Positions 22,248 through 30,649 of a stretch of DNA of 30,649 nucleotides are shown one piece after another. The number at the start of each line of letters is the position of its first letter. The stretch's first letter is position 1. The position numbers and the translations under genes were made by a program. The notes below the pieces were generated by a model. That model was not told the DNA's origin. It searched no databases and was given only the letters and a program-made list of their open reading frames with translations. Source of the DNA: OLB7 sp966250335 (GTDB lineage Bacteria > Bacteroidota > Ignavibacteria > OLB7); NCBI GenBank assembly GCA_966250335.1, contig CBINGZ010000054.1, positions 1-30,649 of the forward strand. The letters are read 5' to 3'.

Positions 22248-23012
22248 ATGACCAGGCTCAGCGTTAACATCAACAAGGTCGCGACGCTCAGGAACACAAG
22301 GGAGCTCAATATCCCGGACCCGGTGCGCGCCGCGCGCATCTGTCTGGAGGCGGGCGCCCACGGCATTACGATACATCCGCGGCCGGACCAGCGGCATATC
22401 CGTCACGATGACGTGGCAAGAGTCGCGGAACTGATGCGGGAGTATCCCGAGAGAGAGTTCAACATCGAAGGGAATCCCTTCCACGGATACATGGAGCTGG
22501 TCATGGCGGTGCGCCCCACCCAGTGTACACTGGTCCCGGACAGCCCGGAGGCGTTCACCAGCGATCACGGTTGGGATCTGCGGCGCGACGGCGAACGGCT
22601 GCTGCCGATCATCGAGACGCTGCGCGACGCGGGGTGCAGGGTGAGCCTCTTCATGGACGCGCTGCCGGAGGAAGTGGGATCGGCCGCCGGGGTCGGGGCG
22701 GACCGGATCGAACTCTATACCGAGCCGTACGCCGCCGGGTTCGCCGCCGGGAACGGCGAGCGGGCCGTGGCGCCGTTCGCCCAGGCTGCACGGAGCGCGG
22801 CCGAGGCCGGGCTCGGAATCAACGCCGGACACGACCTGAACCGGGACAACCTGCGGCTTTTCCTGACGACCGTTCCGAACGTCCTGGAGGTCTCGATCGG
22901 CCATGCGCTGATCGCCGATGCTCTGGAGTTCGGGCTGCATGACACCGTACGCCGATATCTGGAGATCATCGACCGGGCGAACGCGGGAGGCGTTGGAAGG
23001 GAGGAAGCGTGA
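22248..23012 (+). CDS. pdxJ: Pyridoxine 5'-phosphate synthase
   Basis: A 254-residue PdxJ, a TIM-barrel enzyme that makes pyridoxine 5'-phosphate from 1-deoxyxylulose 5-phosphate and 3-amino-2-oxopropyl phosphate, in the DXP-dependent vitamin B6 pathway. It starts with LSVNINKVATLRNTR, and the phosphate/substrate loops show TIHPRPDQRHI (H43, R45, H50). The catalytic FNIEGNP (E74) and the INAGHDLN loop (H195) are conserved. The length is normal (E. coli 243). An AGGAAA lies just ahead of the ATG. It is in an operon with bshC and a PLP-dependent desulfurase, so the pathway supplies the cofactor used by the downstream enzyme. Confidence 0.95.
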   Translation: MTRLSVNINKVATLRNTRELNIPDPVRAARICLEAGAHGITIHPRPDQRHIRHDDVARVAELMREYPEREFNIEGNPFHGYMELVMAVRPTQCTLVPDSPEAFTSDHGWDLRRDGERLLPIIETLRDAGCRVSLFMDALPEEVGSAAGVGADRIELYTEPYAAGFAAGNGERAVAPFAQAARSAAEAGLGINAGHDLNRDNLRLFLTTVPNVLEVSIGHALIADALEFGLHDTVRRYLEIIDRANAGGVGREEA

Positions 23013-23062
23013 GGGGTTGCGGGATCTGTACGATCATGCTCTTTTGCGAGGAGAACGAGTAG

Positions 23063-23455
23063 ATGGCTTATCATCATCCGATTCATTTCACGCTGCGCGA
23101 GGCCCAGGAGATGCTCCCCAGGGTGATCCCGCCGCTGCGCCGGATCACGGAGCTGAAATCGCAGCTCGACGACAAGGGATACGATATCCGCAGCCTCCAG
23201 TACTTCGGCGGCGTCGGCACGAACGGCACCAAGCCGTATCCCGATCAGGTGATCGAACTGGTGCAGATCTATCGCGATCTCACCACCATCGGAATCATCC
23301 TCAAGGATTTCGATCGTGGACTGATAGATTTCCCCTCGATCCGCGCCGGCGGCGAGGAGGTCTACCTCTGTTACCTGCTCGGTGAGCCGGAGATCGCCTT
23401 CTGGCACACGATCGAGGAGGGCTTCCAGGGACGGCAGACGATCGACACATTGTAG
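23063..23455 (+). CDS. DUF2203-family protein
   Basis: A 130-residue protein of the DUF2203 family. It shows HFTLREAQEMLPRVIPPLRRI at the N-terminus, then a central GIILKDFDRGLIDFPSIRAGGEEVYLCYLLGEPEIAFWHTIEEGFQGRQTI, the typical ending (…WH....G..GRQ). The function is unknown. It is small, cytoplasmic and helical, and the family has no assigned reaction. An AGGAG ribosome site lies 8 bases before the ATG. It falls 50 bases after pdxJ and 37 bases before the cysteine desulfurase gene, in the same operon. Confidence 0.85.
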   Translation: MAYHHPIHFTLREAQEMLPRVIPPLRRITELKSQLDDKGYDIRSLQYFGGVGTNGTKPYPDQVIELVQIYRDLTTIGIILKDFDRGLIDFPSIRAGGEEVYLCYLLGEPEIAFWHTIEEGFQGRQTIDTL

Positions 23456-23492
23456 ATCGCGTATCGATCTGTCAGACGGAACGGATACCCTT

Positions 23493-24674
23493 ATGATCTA
23501 TCTCGACAACAGCGCAACCACCCCCCTCGCCCCGGAAGCGGCGGAACGGATGGCTCGATTCCGCGAGAGGAGCTTCGCCAACGCAAGCTCGGTCCATCGC
23601 GGAGGGCAGTTCGCGCGCGTCGAGCTGGAGGAGGCGAGGGAACGGATCGCGGCCGCGATCGGCGCCGAACCGAAGGAGATCGTCTTCACCTCCGGCGGCA
23701 CCGAATCGGACAACCTGGCGCTCAAGGGATATGCCTTCAGGGTCTACAGGGAGCGGGGGCGCTGGCCCGCGATCATCATCCCGCACAACGAACATCACGC
23801 GATCCTTCACCCCGCCGACTTCCTTGCGGGACTCGGCGCCCCCGTCGTCATGCTCGACATCGACGCCGAGGGGCGCCTCTCCCCCGATACGCTCCGCTCC
23901 GCGCTCGCCTCGGTCGACCGTGCCGTTCCCCCGCTCGTCTCGATCATGCACGCGAACAACGAGACCGGAACCGTGAACCCGATCGCCGAACTCGCCGCGG
24001 CGGCGCACGAGGCGGGAGCCCTCTTCCATACCGACGCGGTGCAGACGTTCGGCAAACTCCCCTGGAGCGTCGCCTCGCTCGGCGTCGACACGGCGTCGAT
24101 CTCCGCCCACAAGATCCACGGTCCCAAGGGGATCGGCGCGCTCTTCATTTCGAAGGAGATCGAACTGGAGCCGCTGATGCACGGCGGCTCGCAGGAACGG
24201 AACCGCCGCGGAGGGACCGAGGCGGTGGAACTGGCGGTCGGGTTCGAGGCGGCGACGACCCTCGCGATGGAACGGATGGAGGAGTTCACGACGCGGACGG
24301 CGGAGCTGGGACATCTGCTGCGCGAACGCCTGGCGGAGATCGAGGGGCTCCGGACCATCACCCCCGCCTCGGGCGCCCTGCCGAACATCGTCAACATCAC
24401 CTTCGACGACGCCCGGCTGATCGATGGAGAGGGGCTGATCGTGGGGATGGACCTGCAGGGGATCGCCGTCTCGAACGGCTCCGCCTGCACCTCCGGAAGC
24501 ATCCAGCCGAGCCATGTTCTTCTTGCCATGGGGCTGCCGCCGGAACAGGCCGCGGCCGCCGTCCGGTTCTCCATGAGCCGCTATACGACCCGCGAGGAGA
24601 TCACGGAGGCGGCCGCCGCGCTGCGCCGTGTCGTCGACAGACTTCGTTCGCATCCCAGAGAAAGAGGCTCCTGA
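23493..24674 (+). CDS. Cysteine desulfurase, NifS/IscS type
   Basis: A 393-residue class V PLP-dependent enzyme that takes sulfur from cysteine for Fe-S clusters or thio-cofactors. The start YLDNSATTPLAPEA is typical, and SGGTESDNLALKG is the PLP-phosphate region. The internal PLP lysine is K207 in SISAHKIHGPKG. The active-site cysteine is C332 in SNGSACTSGSIQPSHVL, and the short loop after it groups it with group II/NifS-like enzymes. The ATG at 23493 begins exactly with the family's first conserved strand; the upstream frame was not used. It is the last gene of the nth-bshC-pdxJ operon. It could support the endonuclease III Fe-S cluster, but a general role is likelier. Confidence 0.92.
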   Translation: MIYLDNSATTPLAPEAAERMARFRERSFANASSVHRGGQFARVELEEARERIAAAIGAEPKEIVFTSGGTESDNLALKGYAFRVYRERGRWPAIIIPHNEHHAILHPADFLAGLGAPVVMLDIDAEGRLSPDTLRSALASVDRAVPPLVSIMHANNETGTVNPIAELAAAAHEAGALFHTDAVQTFGKLPWSVASLGVDTASISAHKIHGPKGIGALFISKEIELEPLMHGGSQERNRRGGTEAVELAVGFEAATTLAMERMEEFTTRTAELGHLLRERLAEIEGLRTITPASGALPNIVNITFDDARLIDGEGLIVGMDLQGIAVSNGSACTSGSIQPSHVLLAMGLPPEQAAAAVRFSMSRYTTREEITEAAAALRRVVDRLRSHPRERGS

Positions 24675-24841
24675 ACGATCCCGGCCCGCCATCCCCCTTT
24701 CTCCCTCCTCTTCCCCGCATCTTCTCCGTAACCGGCGCTCGTTACAGGTGTCCTCTTTTCGCGGAGTTCATTGCGCGGCGGCCTTGAAATCCGTACGTTC
24801 CTCACCCTTTCCCGCCGGTCTCCAGACACCGGGATCTGCCT

Positions 24842-27800
24842 ATGCGTATTGCGCGAACCTGCCCCCTTCCACACCGGTCAGTATCGGACCGCTCCGCACG
24901 GAGCGGAGGGGATCGTCGTTTCCCGGCGCGGTTCGGCAGCCTCGTCGCACGGATCGTTCTGCTCCTCCTCTGCGCGGCGGCGGCGGGCGCCACGGCGAGC
25001 GCGCAACTCCTCACCGCCTCCAGCGGCGAAAGCTTCTTCATCGCGATCCCGTGGACGACCATGGCGGACGGTCACTTCATCCGCGCCAACATCACCGCCG
25101 TCTCGCAGTGCGAGGTGACGGTGATCCAGACGGAAAGCGGACTGACGGAGACGCGGACGCTGATGCCCGGCGCGAAATGGGAGTACGTGGTCGGCAGGAC
25201 GAGGATCATGCTCGCGCCCGGAGAGCACAAGTCGAACCGGACGATCCATGTGGGGAGCACGGCCCCGGTCACGGTGAACGTGGTGAGCGACGGTCCGTAC
25301 GTGACCGACAGCTACTGCGCGCTCCCGATCTCGACCTACGGCACCGAATATATCGCGGCATCGTACGGATGCGGGGTCTGCACGAGCGGGTTCGGCGGGG
25401 TGATCGCCGTTGTCGCCACGCAGGACGACACCGAGGTGCGGATCACCCCGACGGCGCTCACGATCGCCGCGAACCTCCCCGGCTACACGTTCGGCGTGCG
25501 GTTGAATCGCGGGGAGGTCTATCAGGTCTCGGCGCAGAACGTGAAGGATGATCTGAGCGGCAGCCGGATCACGGCCGACAAGCCGGTCACCGTTATATCG
25601 GGTCATGCGAACGTCAATCTGCAGGAGTCGCCGACCGGAGCGCAGAACGCGCTGCTGGAGCAGGTGCCGCCGGTGGTCGACTGGGGGAAGAGATTCTACG
25701 TGCGTCCCCTGCCGGGGCAGGCCTACGGGGTCTACAAGGTGTTCGCCTCCCGCGCCGGCACCACCGTCCGCCGTAACGGGCAGCCGCTCGACACGCTTGC
25801 CGGCGGAGAACATCTCATCTTCACGTTCGACGAACCGCTGATCATCGAGACCTCGGAGCCGGCGATGGTCACGCAGTTCACCTCGCACTTCGAGGCGCCC
25901 GTTCCGGAGCCCGACTCCGACCCCTCGATGATGGTGATCAACCCGCTGGAATCGTTCGCCAAGAGCTACCAGTGGATGACCCCCTTCCTGATACCCCGCA
26001 TCGTCCCCTCCAGTCTTATCGACAGCGACCCGGACACCGTCACCGTCCCCTTCGAGCACTATCTGATGGTGACGGCGCCGGTGATCGGGCGCACGAGCGT
26101 CCGTCTGGACGGAAGACCGATCGACTTCGACAGGCTGGCGCTGCCGCACGGCGACGGACTATATCTGAGCGCGATCATCAAGATCGATCCCGGTGTCCAC
26201 CAGTTGACCGCCTCGACGCCGATCAACGCGCAGATATTCGGCTACAGCCATTACGACGCCTACTCCTCGCCGGCCGGGGTGCTGATGCGCGACCCCTTCC
26301 GCGCCGAACCTCTGACGGCGCGCACCTGCCGCGATTTCCTCGACACGCTGATCGACGTCATGAACGTGGGGGGACAGCAGATCAAGGTGCTGAAGGAGGA
26401 GTTCGCGGGGATGACCGGCAAGGTGACCAATCCCGGGTTCTACCCGTTCGAGGTCCTCCCCTTCTCCGGAAAGAAGCTCAGGCTCCGGATCGAGCTGCCG
26501 GACTACGGGATCACGTCGGGGACGCTGACGCTGACCACGACAAGCGGGACACGGCCGCTGGAGATTCCGATCACGATCATCCGGGACAGCATGGCGTTCG
26601 AGAGCGTGAACGATATCGCGTTCGGAACGATGTCGGGAACGACACGCGATACGATACTCCGTATCTACAACCGGGGGACCGGCGCGCTCGCCTTCCCGAA
26701 GCCGGGAGTCGCCGGACCGTTCACGGTCGTGAGCCCGTCGTTTCCGGTTTCGGTCCCCGCCGGCGATTCGGTCGATGTGATCGTGCGGTTCGCTCCGGTC
26801 AACCCCGGAGAGTACGCCGGAACCCTCTCTCTGGCGCCGACGCCGTGCGCCGACCCGGTCCAGGTGACGCTGAGCGGACGCAGGGTCCGGGCGGCGGCGA
26901 TTGCGGCAACGGTCGATCCGGCGCCGACCCTCCTCTGCGAAGATCCTTCCGTCGACGATCTCAACGTCGTGATCCGCAACTCCGGCGAGGACTCGCTCAC
27001 GATCGACAGCATCGCCGTTGAAGGCGATGACCGGGGGGATTTCATTCTATCGGGCCCCGATCGGAATCTCACGGTCCCTCCCGGAGACTCCATCACCCTC
27101 GTCGTCCGATTCTCTCCTTCGGGAACAGGCCGCCGCACGGCGGAGATGAAGATCTGGAGCAACGCGCCGGGCAACAGCCCGATGACGACTCCTCTGGAGG
27201 GGAGAAGGGAAACGGTCGAGCTGCTCCTCTCGGACTCCGATATCGATTTCGGCGCATGGGCCGGGTGCGGAACTGCCGAACCGCGCACGCTGACGATCCG
27301 CAACTCAGGCACGTATCCGGTCACGATCGATTCGGCCCTTCCTGGGGGAAGCGACTTCATATTCTCCCCGATCCCTTCCGGCACGATCGTTCCGGGGGAT
27401 TCCCTGAAGGTCGTGATAACGCCGGCGATCGGAGCGGGCGGATCGCTCCGTGACGCGCTGCGGATCTTCGCATCCCCCTGTGATATTTCCTACACCGTCT
27501 CGCTGAAGGGAGAAGCGCATGCGTCGAACATCGCATTCGACGCCGACACGCTCGACTTCGGGGTCCTGCCGGAGTGCGCCACGGCGACGGCTCTTCCGCT
27601 GACGATCCGCAACACCGGATCGGGAAACGCCACGATCACGATCTTCCGACTCGACGGCCTCGCGTTCCTCGCGACCGGGGCGATCGATTCGCTCCTTCCT
27701 CAGGGAACCCGGAGCAATCCGGTCACGATCAACTTCCTTCCGTTCGAGGTCGGCGACTTCGTCGGAGAAGTCTACCTGCGGGCGGAGCCGTGCGGCATGG

Positions 27801-28864
27801 AACGGAGAGTGTTTCTCCGCGGGTCGGTCCGCCGCCCGAGCGTAGCCGCCGTCGCCGACCTGGATCTGGGAGAGCTGAAGCCGGGGGAGATAGTCAGAGG
27901 AACCCGATATGTCACGAACAACGGCGAGCTTCCCGTTATTCTCTCGTCGATCGATGTTTCGCCGGCGGTTCCGGGGCTTGTGATCTCGGGCTTCTCCCTG
28001 CCGGACACGCTGCTGCCGGGGGAATCGACGGAGATCGTGATAACGTACGGTTCGGATATCCCCGCATCGTTCACGACGGAGATCTCCGTCACGGCCGATC
28101 TCCCCTGTTCTCTTACGACAACCTCGAAGGTGAGCGGCGCGCTGACGGAGCGTCTGCTGGAGCTCACCCTCTCGCTTCCGGACACCACGGGCGAACTGAG
28201 CCAGTATATCGGACTGCCGCTCCGGATCATCTCTCCGGGAGCGACCGGAGAAACCGCCGTGGTCACGGGAGAGATACGATGGGAATATCGGAATCTGCTT
28301 TTCAGGGGGATGACGACGAAGGTTCCCGGAGGGGCGATCACGGTGACCGACACGGCGATCGTCGGAACGGAACGTATCGTGACATTTGCCTATACGGGAC
28401 CGTTACCCCCGGAAGGAACGCTTGCGCTCCTTGATGTCGTCGTGCTGCTCGGTCCCTCGGAATCGACGCCGCTCCGGATCACCGCCCCGGCCGTGACCTC
28501 GACGACGCCGGGAGTGGGGATGAAGGTCACCGGCATCGACGGATCGTTCGGGCTCACGGGAGTCTGCCGGACCGACAACCGGATGATAGAGCTGATGGGG
28601 GTCTTCCGGCTCGGCCCGATCTCCCCCAATCCGGTCTCCACGACGGCGAACGTCACACTGGAGATGCCGGAGGGAGGGCATGCGGTTCTTCGAGTCCTCG
28701 ATCCGCTGGGGCGTGAAGCTCTCCGCCCGGTGGATGAGCTTCTTCCGGCCGGTATCCATTCGGCGTCGATCGACGTCGGCGGGCTTCCCTCCGGCGTCTA
28801 CCTTCTTCACTTCCGCACAGCGGGAGGGGCCGAAACGACACGCCGCATCGTCGTCGCCCGGTAA
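24842..28864 (+). CDS. Large T9SS-exported surface protein with Hydin-like Ig repeats
   Basis: A 1340-residue protein. A long signal sequence ends near ATASAQ (residue 54). Residues 58-500 resemble the IgGFc-binding N-terminal domain (FFIAIPWTT, TDSYCALPISTYGTEYIAASYG, then VVATQDDTEVRITPT). At least five ASPM/SPD-2/Hydin-like 'choice-of-anchor D' Ig repeats follow at about 587-690, 697-790, 792-885, 893-990 and 997-1100, each with a [L/I]xIxNxG strand and a GD-x-V-x-F-P style end. Residues 1105-1240 form a cohesin-like beta domain. The C-terminus (ISPNPVSTTANVTLEMP, LPSGVYLLHFRTAGG) is a type A T9SS sorting domain. It is probably displayed at the cell surface and adhesive; the ligand is unknown. 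A paralogue begins at 29155. Confidence 0.75.
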   Translation: MRIARTCPLPHRSVSDRSARSGGDRRFPARFGSLVARIVLLLLCAAAAGATASAQLLTASSGESFFIAIPWTTMADGHFIRANITAVSQCEVTVIQTESGLTETRTLMPGAKWEYVVGRTRIMLAPGEHKSNRTIHVGSTAPVTVNVVSDGPYVTDSYCALPISTYGTEYIAASYGCGVCTSGFGGVIAVVATQDDTEVRITPTALTIAANLPGYTFGVRLNRGEVYQVSAQNVKDDLSGSRITADKPVTVISGHANVNLQESPTGAQNALLEQVPPVVDWGKRFYVRPLPGQAYGVYKVFASRAGTTVRRNGQPLDTLAGGEHLIFTFDEPLIIETSEPAMVTQFTSHFEAPVPEPDSDPSMMVINPLESFAKSYQWMTPFLIPRIVPSSLIDSDPDTVTVPFEHYLMVTAPVIGRTSVRLDGRPIDFDRLALPHGDGLYLSAIIKIDPGVHQLTASTPINAQIFGYSHYDAYSSPAGVLMRDPFRAEPLTARTCRDFLDTLIDVMNVGGQQIKVLKEEFAGMTGKVTNPGFYPFEVLPFSGKKLRLRIELPDYGITSGTLTLTTTSGTRPLEIPITIIRDSMAFESVNDIAFGTMSGTTRDTILRIYNRGTGALAFPKPGVAGPFTVVSPSFPVSVPAGDSVDVIVRFAPVNPGEYAGTLSLAPTPCADPVQVTLSGRRVRAAAIAATVDPAPTLLCEDPSVDDLNVVIRNSGEDSLTIDSIAVEGDDRGDFILSGPDRNLTVPPGDSITLVVRFSPSGTGRRTAEMKIWSNAPGNSPMTTPLEGRRETVELLLSDSDIDFGAWAGCGTAEPRTLTIRNSGTYPVTIDSALPGGSDFIFSPIPSGTIVPGDSLKVVITPAIGAGGSLRDALRIFASPCDISYTVSLKGEAHASNIAFDADTLDFGVLPECATATALPLTIRNTGSGNATITIFRLDGLAFLATGAIDSLLPQGTRSNPVTINFLPFEVGDFVGEVYLRAEPCGMERRVFLRGSVRRPSVAAVADLDLGELKPGEIVRGTRYVTNNGELPVILSSIDVSPAVPGLVISGFSLPDTLLPGESTEIVITYGSDIPASFTTEISVTADLPCSLTTTSKVSGALTERLLELTLSLPDTTGELSQYIGLPLRIISPGATGETAVVTGEIRWEYRNLLFRGMTTKVPGGAITVTDTAIVGTERIVTFAYTGPLPPEGTLALLDVVVLLGPSESTPLRITAPAVTSTTPGVGMKVTGIDGSFGLTGVCRTDNRMIELMGVFRLGPISPNPVSTTANVTLEMPEGGHAVLRVLDPLGREALRPVDELLPAGIHSASIDVGGLPSGVYLLHFRTAGGAETTRRIVVAR

Positions 28865-29154
28865 CGGAGAGGTCGGCATCCTTGCCGTTTCGAATCAGTG
28901 ATGCATATTCCGGCCGGGTGCCAACCTTTTGCCCGGCCCGTCCCCGACTTCAGCTCTCTCGGAACCGACCCTCGACCGCCCCCGGCGGGGATCCATCGAC
29001 AGAGATCCGTCGATCTCTCCGGCCCTGTTCTCCCGGAACAGGATCGTGGGAGGATATTATCCCCCGAACGGTCCGGGAACTTCTCTGTCTCCACATTTAA
29101 CCCGCCGTGCCCGCCGAGTGAGCGGGGAACGGAACAAATGCTCGAGAATCCACG
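28865..29154. other. Intergenic region with several hairpins
   Basis: No gene is seen. It contains a GGCCGGG...CCCGGCC hairpin at about 28911-28938 (a possible terminator of the preceding gene without a T run), ATCGAC...GTCGAT, and CTGTTCTCCCGGAACAG. A promoter for the next gene should lie here. Confidence 0.4.
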
Positions 29155-30649
29155 ATGAGTCGAACCCGTTTACTTCTTACCCTCCTTCTCACGATCGTCC
29201 CGGCCCTTCTGGGGCACCGGGAGTCGCGGGCACAGACCCCGACCGGCAAGGAGTTTGCGGTCGTGCTGCCGGCGCTGATCCCCTTTACCGAGGCACAGAA
29301 GGCGATCTGCACGTATCGCATCGAAGTGATGTGCTCCCGTAAGACACAGGTCTTTCTGCGATACGGCAGCGTCAACTACTTCCCGAACGGCGTCACGGTC
29401 AACGCAGGCGACCGGATCATGTTCCAGAACGAGTTTCCGCTCCCCGATATCTGGGAGATCCAGCAGCCGAGCCTGCAGCTCAACCACGGCGAGGTCAACA
29501 ACCGGGTGATCATCGTCAGCGCCGATCAGCCGATCACGGTGCAGATGTCGATCGACACGCTGAACCGGATGGAGACCTACAGCGTCTTCCCGGTGACCGC
29601 CTACGATACATCGTACACGCTCGCCTCGATGGGGGGCTACAGCCAGCACAGCGAGCGGGGCGGGTTCGTGGTGGTGGCGGCGCAGGATGGAACCGTGGTG
29701 CGATATACACCGAGGGTCCAGACATGGGCGGGCCAGCCGCAGAACGTGGAGCAGAGCGTCACGCTGAACAAGTACCAGGCGGTCTCCGTCCGCTCCAGAT
29801 ACCGGAGCATAGAGAAGGAGGATTCCACCGATATGACGGGGACGATCATCAGGTCGAACAAGCCGATCGGCGTGCTGCCGTTCTCCTACACCAACACGCC
29901 GACCGGCCCGATCCCGAGAAACGATCCTCCCCAGCAGACGAATCCTCCTCCCCCTCCGGCCCCGCAGAAGCCGTTCCCCGAGTACGGGTGGTATGGGAAG
30001 CCGGTGATGGAGATGCAGTATTCCGACAGCGCGGCCGGCACCCTCTTCTACACGCTGCCGTTCATGCGGCAGGATAGTTCGATGTTCAGGATCGTCGCCA
30101 CGCGCAACGGCACGACCGTCGACACCAACGGCGTCCCCCTGTCAGGGACGCTCAACAAGGGGGACAAGCGCGATTTCGTCTTCAAGACCCCGATGAAGGT
30201 TCAGGCGTCGCTTCCGGTCGTCGCCCTGCAGTTCGGGCTGAGCGGAGGAGCCGCGAAGAACGATACGATCTATTCGGACGGGTTCATTCCCGACCCCGAC
30301 ACCGTCGACTTCCCGTACGGGGCGCCGATGATGATGCAGGTGATCCCGGTCAACAGGTACAGCCGCGCCGTCCAGTGGATTACTCCCAATCTGATACAGC
30401 GGCCGACGCTCCCCACGCGCCCCCCCGGCAATCATGCCTGGGAACATTATGCGGTGATCACCGCGCCGATCAACACCTCCGATACCGTCATGCTCGACGA
30501 GAGCAAGAAGGTCCTCTTCTCGCATGTGCATTCCGACGGGAATTATGTCTCGACCGTCTATAGAATGACGCCGAGACAGCATGTGGTGGAGGCCGAGGAG
30601 CCGATCAGCGTCATGGCCTACGGCTTCGAGTGGGATGACGCCTACGGCT
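29155..30649 (+). CDS. Large secreted IgGFc-binding-like protein, partial (no stop in window)
   Basis: A reading frame of at least 498 codons, open from ATG 29155 to the window end. The signal peptide MSRTRLLLTLLLTIVPALL... leads to a mature chain starting near QTPTGKEFAVVLPAL. It is a paralogue of the protein at 24842: compare VQWITPNLIQRP and HYAVITAPI with YQWMTPFLIPRI and HYLMVTAPV. It has the same IgGFc-binding N-terminal-type features (GGFVVVAAQDGTVVRYTP; FSYTNTPTG). A proline-rich stretch NPPPPPAPQKP near residue 260 is an insertion absent from the first protein. The C-terminal half, presumably with Ig repeats and a T9SS sorting domain, lies outside the window. It is transcribed in the same direction, with a 290-base gap after the first gene. 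Confidence 0.7.
   Translation, partial: MSRTRLLLTLLLTIVPALLGHRESRAQTPTGKEFAVVLPALIPFTEAQKAICTYRIEVMCSRKTQVFLRYGSVNYFPNGVTVNAGDRIMFQNEFPLPDIWEIQQPSLQLNHGEVNNRVIIVSADQPITVQMSIDTLNRMETYSVFPVTAYDTSYTLASMGGYSQHSERGGFVVVAAQDGTVVRYTPRVQTWAGQPQNVEQSVTLNKYQAVSVRSRYRSIEKEDSTDMTGTIIRSNKPIGVLPFSYTNTPTGPIPRNDPPQQTNPPPPPAPQKPFPEYGWYGKPVMEMQYSDSAAGTLFYTLPFMRQDSSMFRIVATRNGTTVDTNGVPLSGTLNKGDKRDFVFKTPMKVQASLPVVALQFGLSGGAAKNDTIYSDGFIPDPDTVDFPYGAPMMMQVIPVNRYSRAVQWITPNLIQRPTLPTRPPGNHAWEHYAVITAPINTSDTVMLDESKKVLFSHVHSDGNYVSTVYRMTPRQHVVEAEEPISVMAYGFEWDDAYG

Noticed and set aside
20363..22366. A long minus-strand frame opposite bshC and nth
   Set aside because: It is a high-GC shadow of two clearly recognised plus-strand genes.

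Overview
The window is a GC-rich stretch of bacterial chromosome. It probably comes from the Bacteroidota/Chlorobiota side of the tree, perhaps a Kapabacteria- or Ignavibacteria-like lineage. The lineage is inferred from several things: C-terminal type IX secretion (T9SS) sorting domains on three secreted proteins, a bacillithiol synthase (BshC), an OmpA protein with the beta-propeller/CRD/OmpA order of T9SS component PorE, and promoters whose -7 element (TAnnTTG) resembles the Bacteroidota TAnnTTTG element. No rRNA or tRNA gene was seen, so the taxon is not proven.

Layout. 1-1430: an AbiE-type toxin-antitoxin pair on the minus strand, lower in GC than its surroundings, with two long perfect palindromes over and upstream of its promoter. 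1495-4755: a very large ATPase regulator with a C-terminal SARP/BTAD-like DNA-binding end. 4799-8383: a GNAT-like protein, a zinc-ribbon protein, a secreted protein that is little more than a sorting-domain-like fold, and two tandem CARDB-like secreted proteins. Three promoters here share one unusual architecture: two direct GATAATC boxes 21-22 bp apart, then exactly 8 bp, then TAnnTTG. 8597-13629: a PorE-like OmpA protein, a haem-oxygenase-like di-iron protein with an altered ligand, a secreted VHEWGTF-type protein with a T9SS tail, and a small exported helical protein. 13626-16407 (minus): a phosphonate-type ABC importer in which the binding protein and the ATPase are one polypeptide joined by a membrane helix, followed by the PhnE permease.

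16408-19781 is mostly non-coding. It holds a probable structured RNA with its own terminator, two small type I-E-like CRISPR arrays without cas genes that flank a DUF4402 secreted-protein gene, and two copies of a three-hairpin intergenic repeat. A third copy of that repeat lies at 6657-6836. 19782-24674 is a compact housekeeping operon: endonuclease III, BshC, PdxJ, a DUF2203 protein and a cysteine desulfurase. It ties cysteine, sulfur, PLP and thiol chemistry to DNA repair. 24842-30649 carries two large paralogous surface proteins of the IgGFc-binding N-terminal type. The second runs off the end of the window.

The most interesting points are the binding protein-membrane helix-ATPase fusion, the repeated GATAATC promoter architecture, the compensatory changes in the intergenic repeat, and the structured RNA beside cas-less CRISPR arrays.
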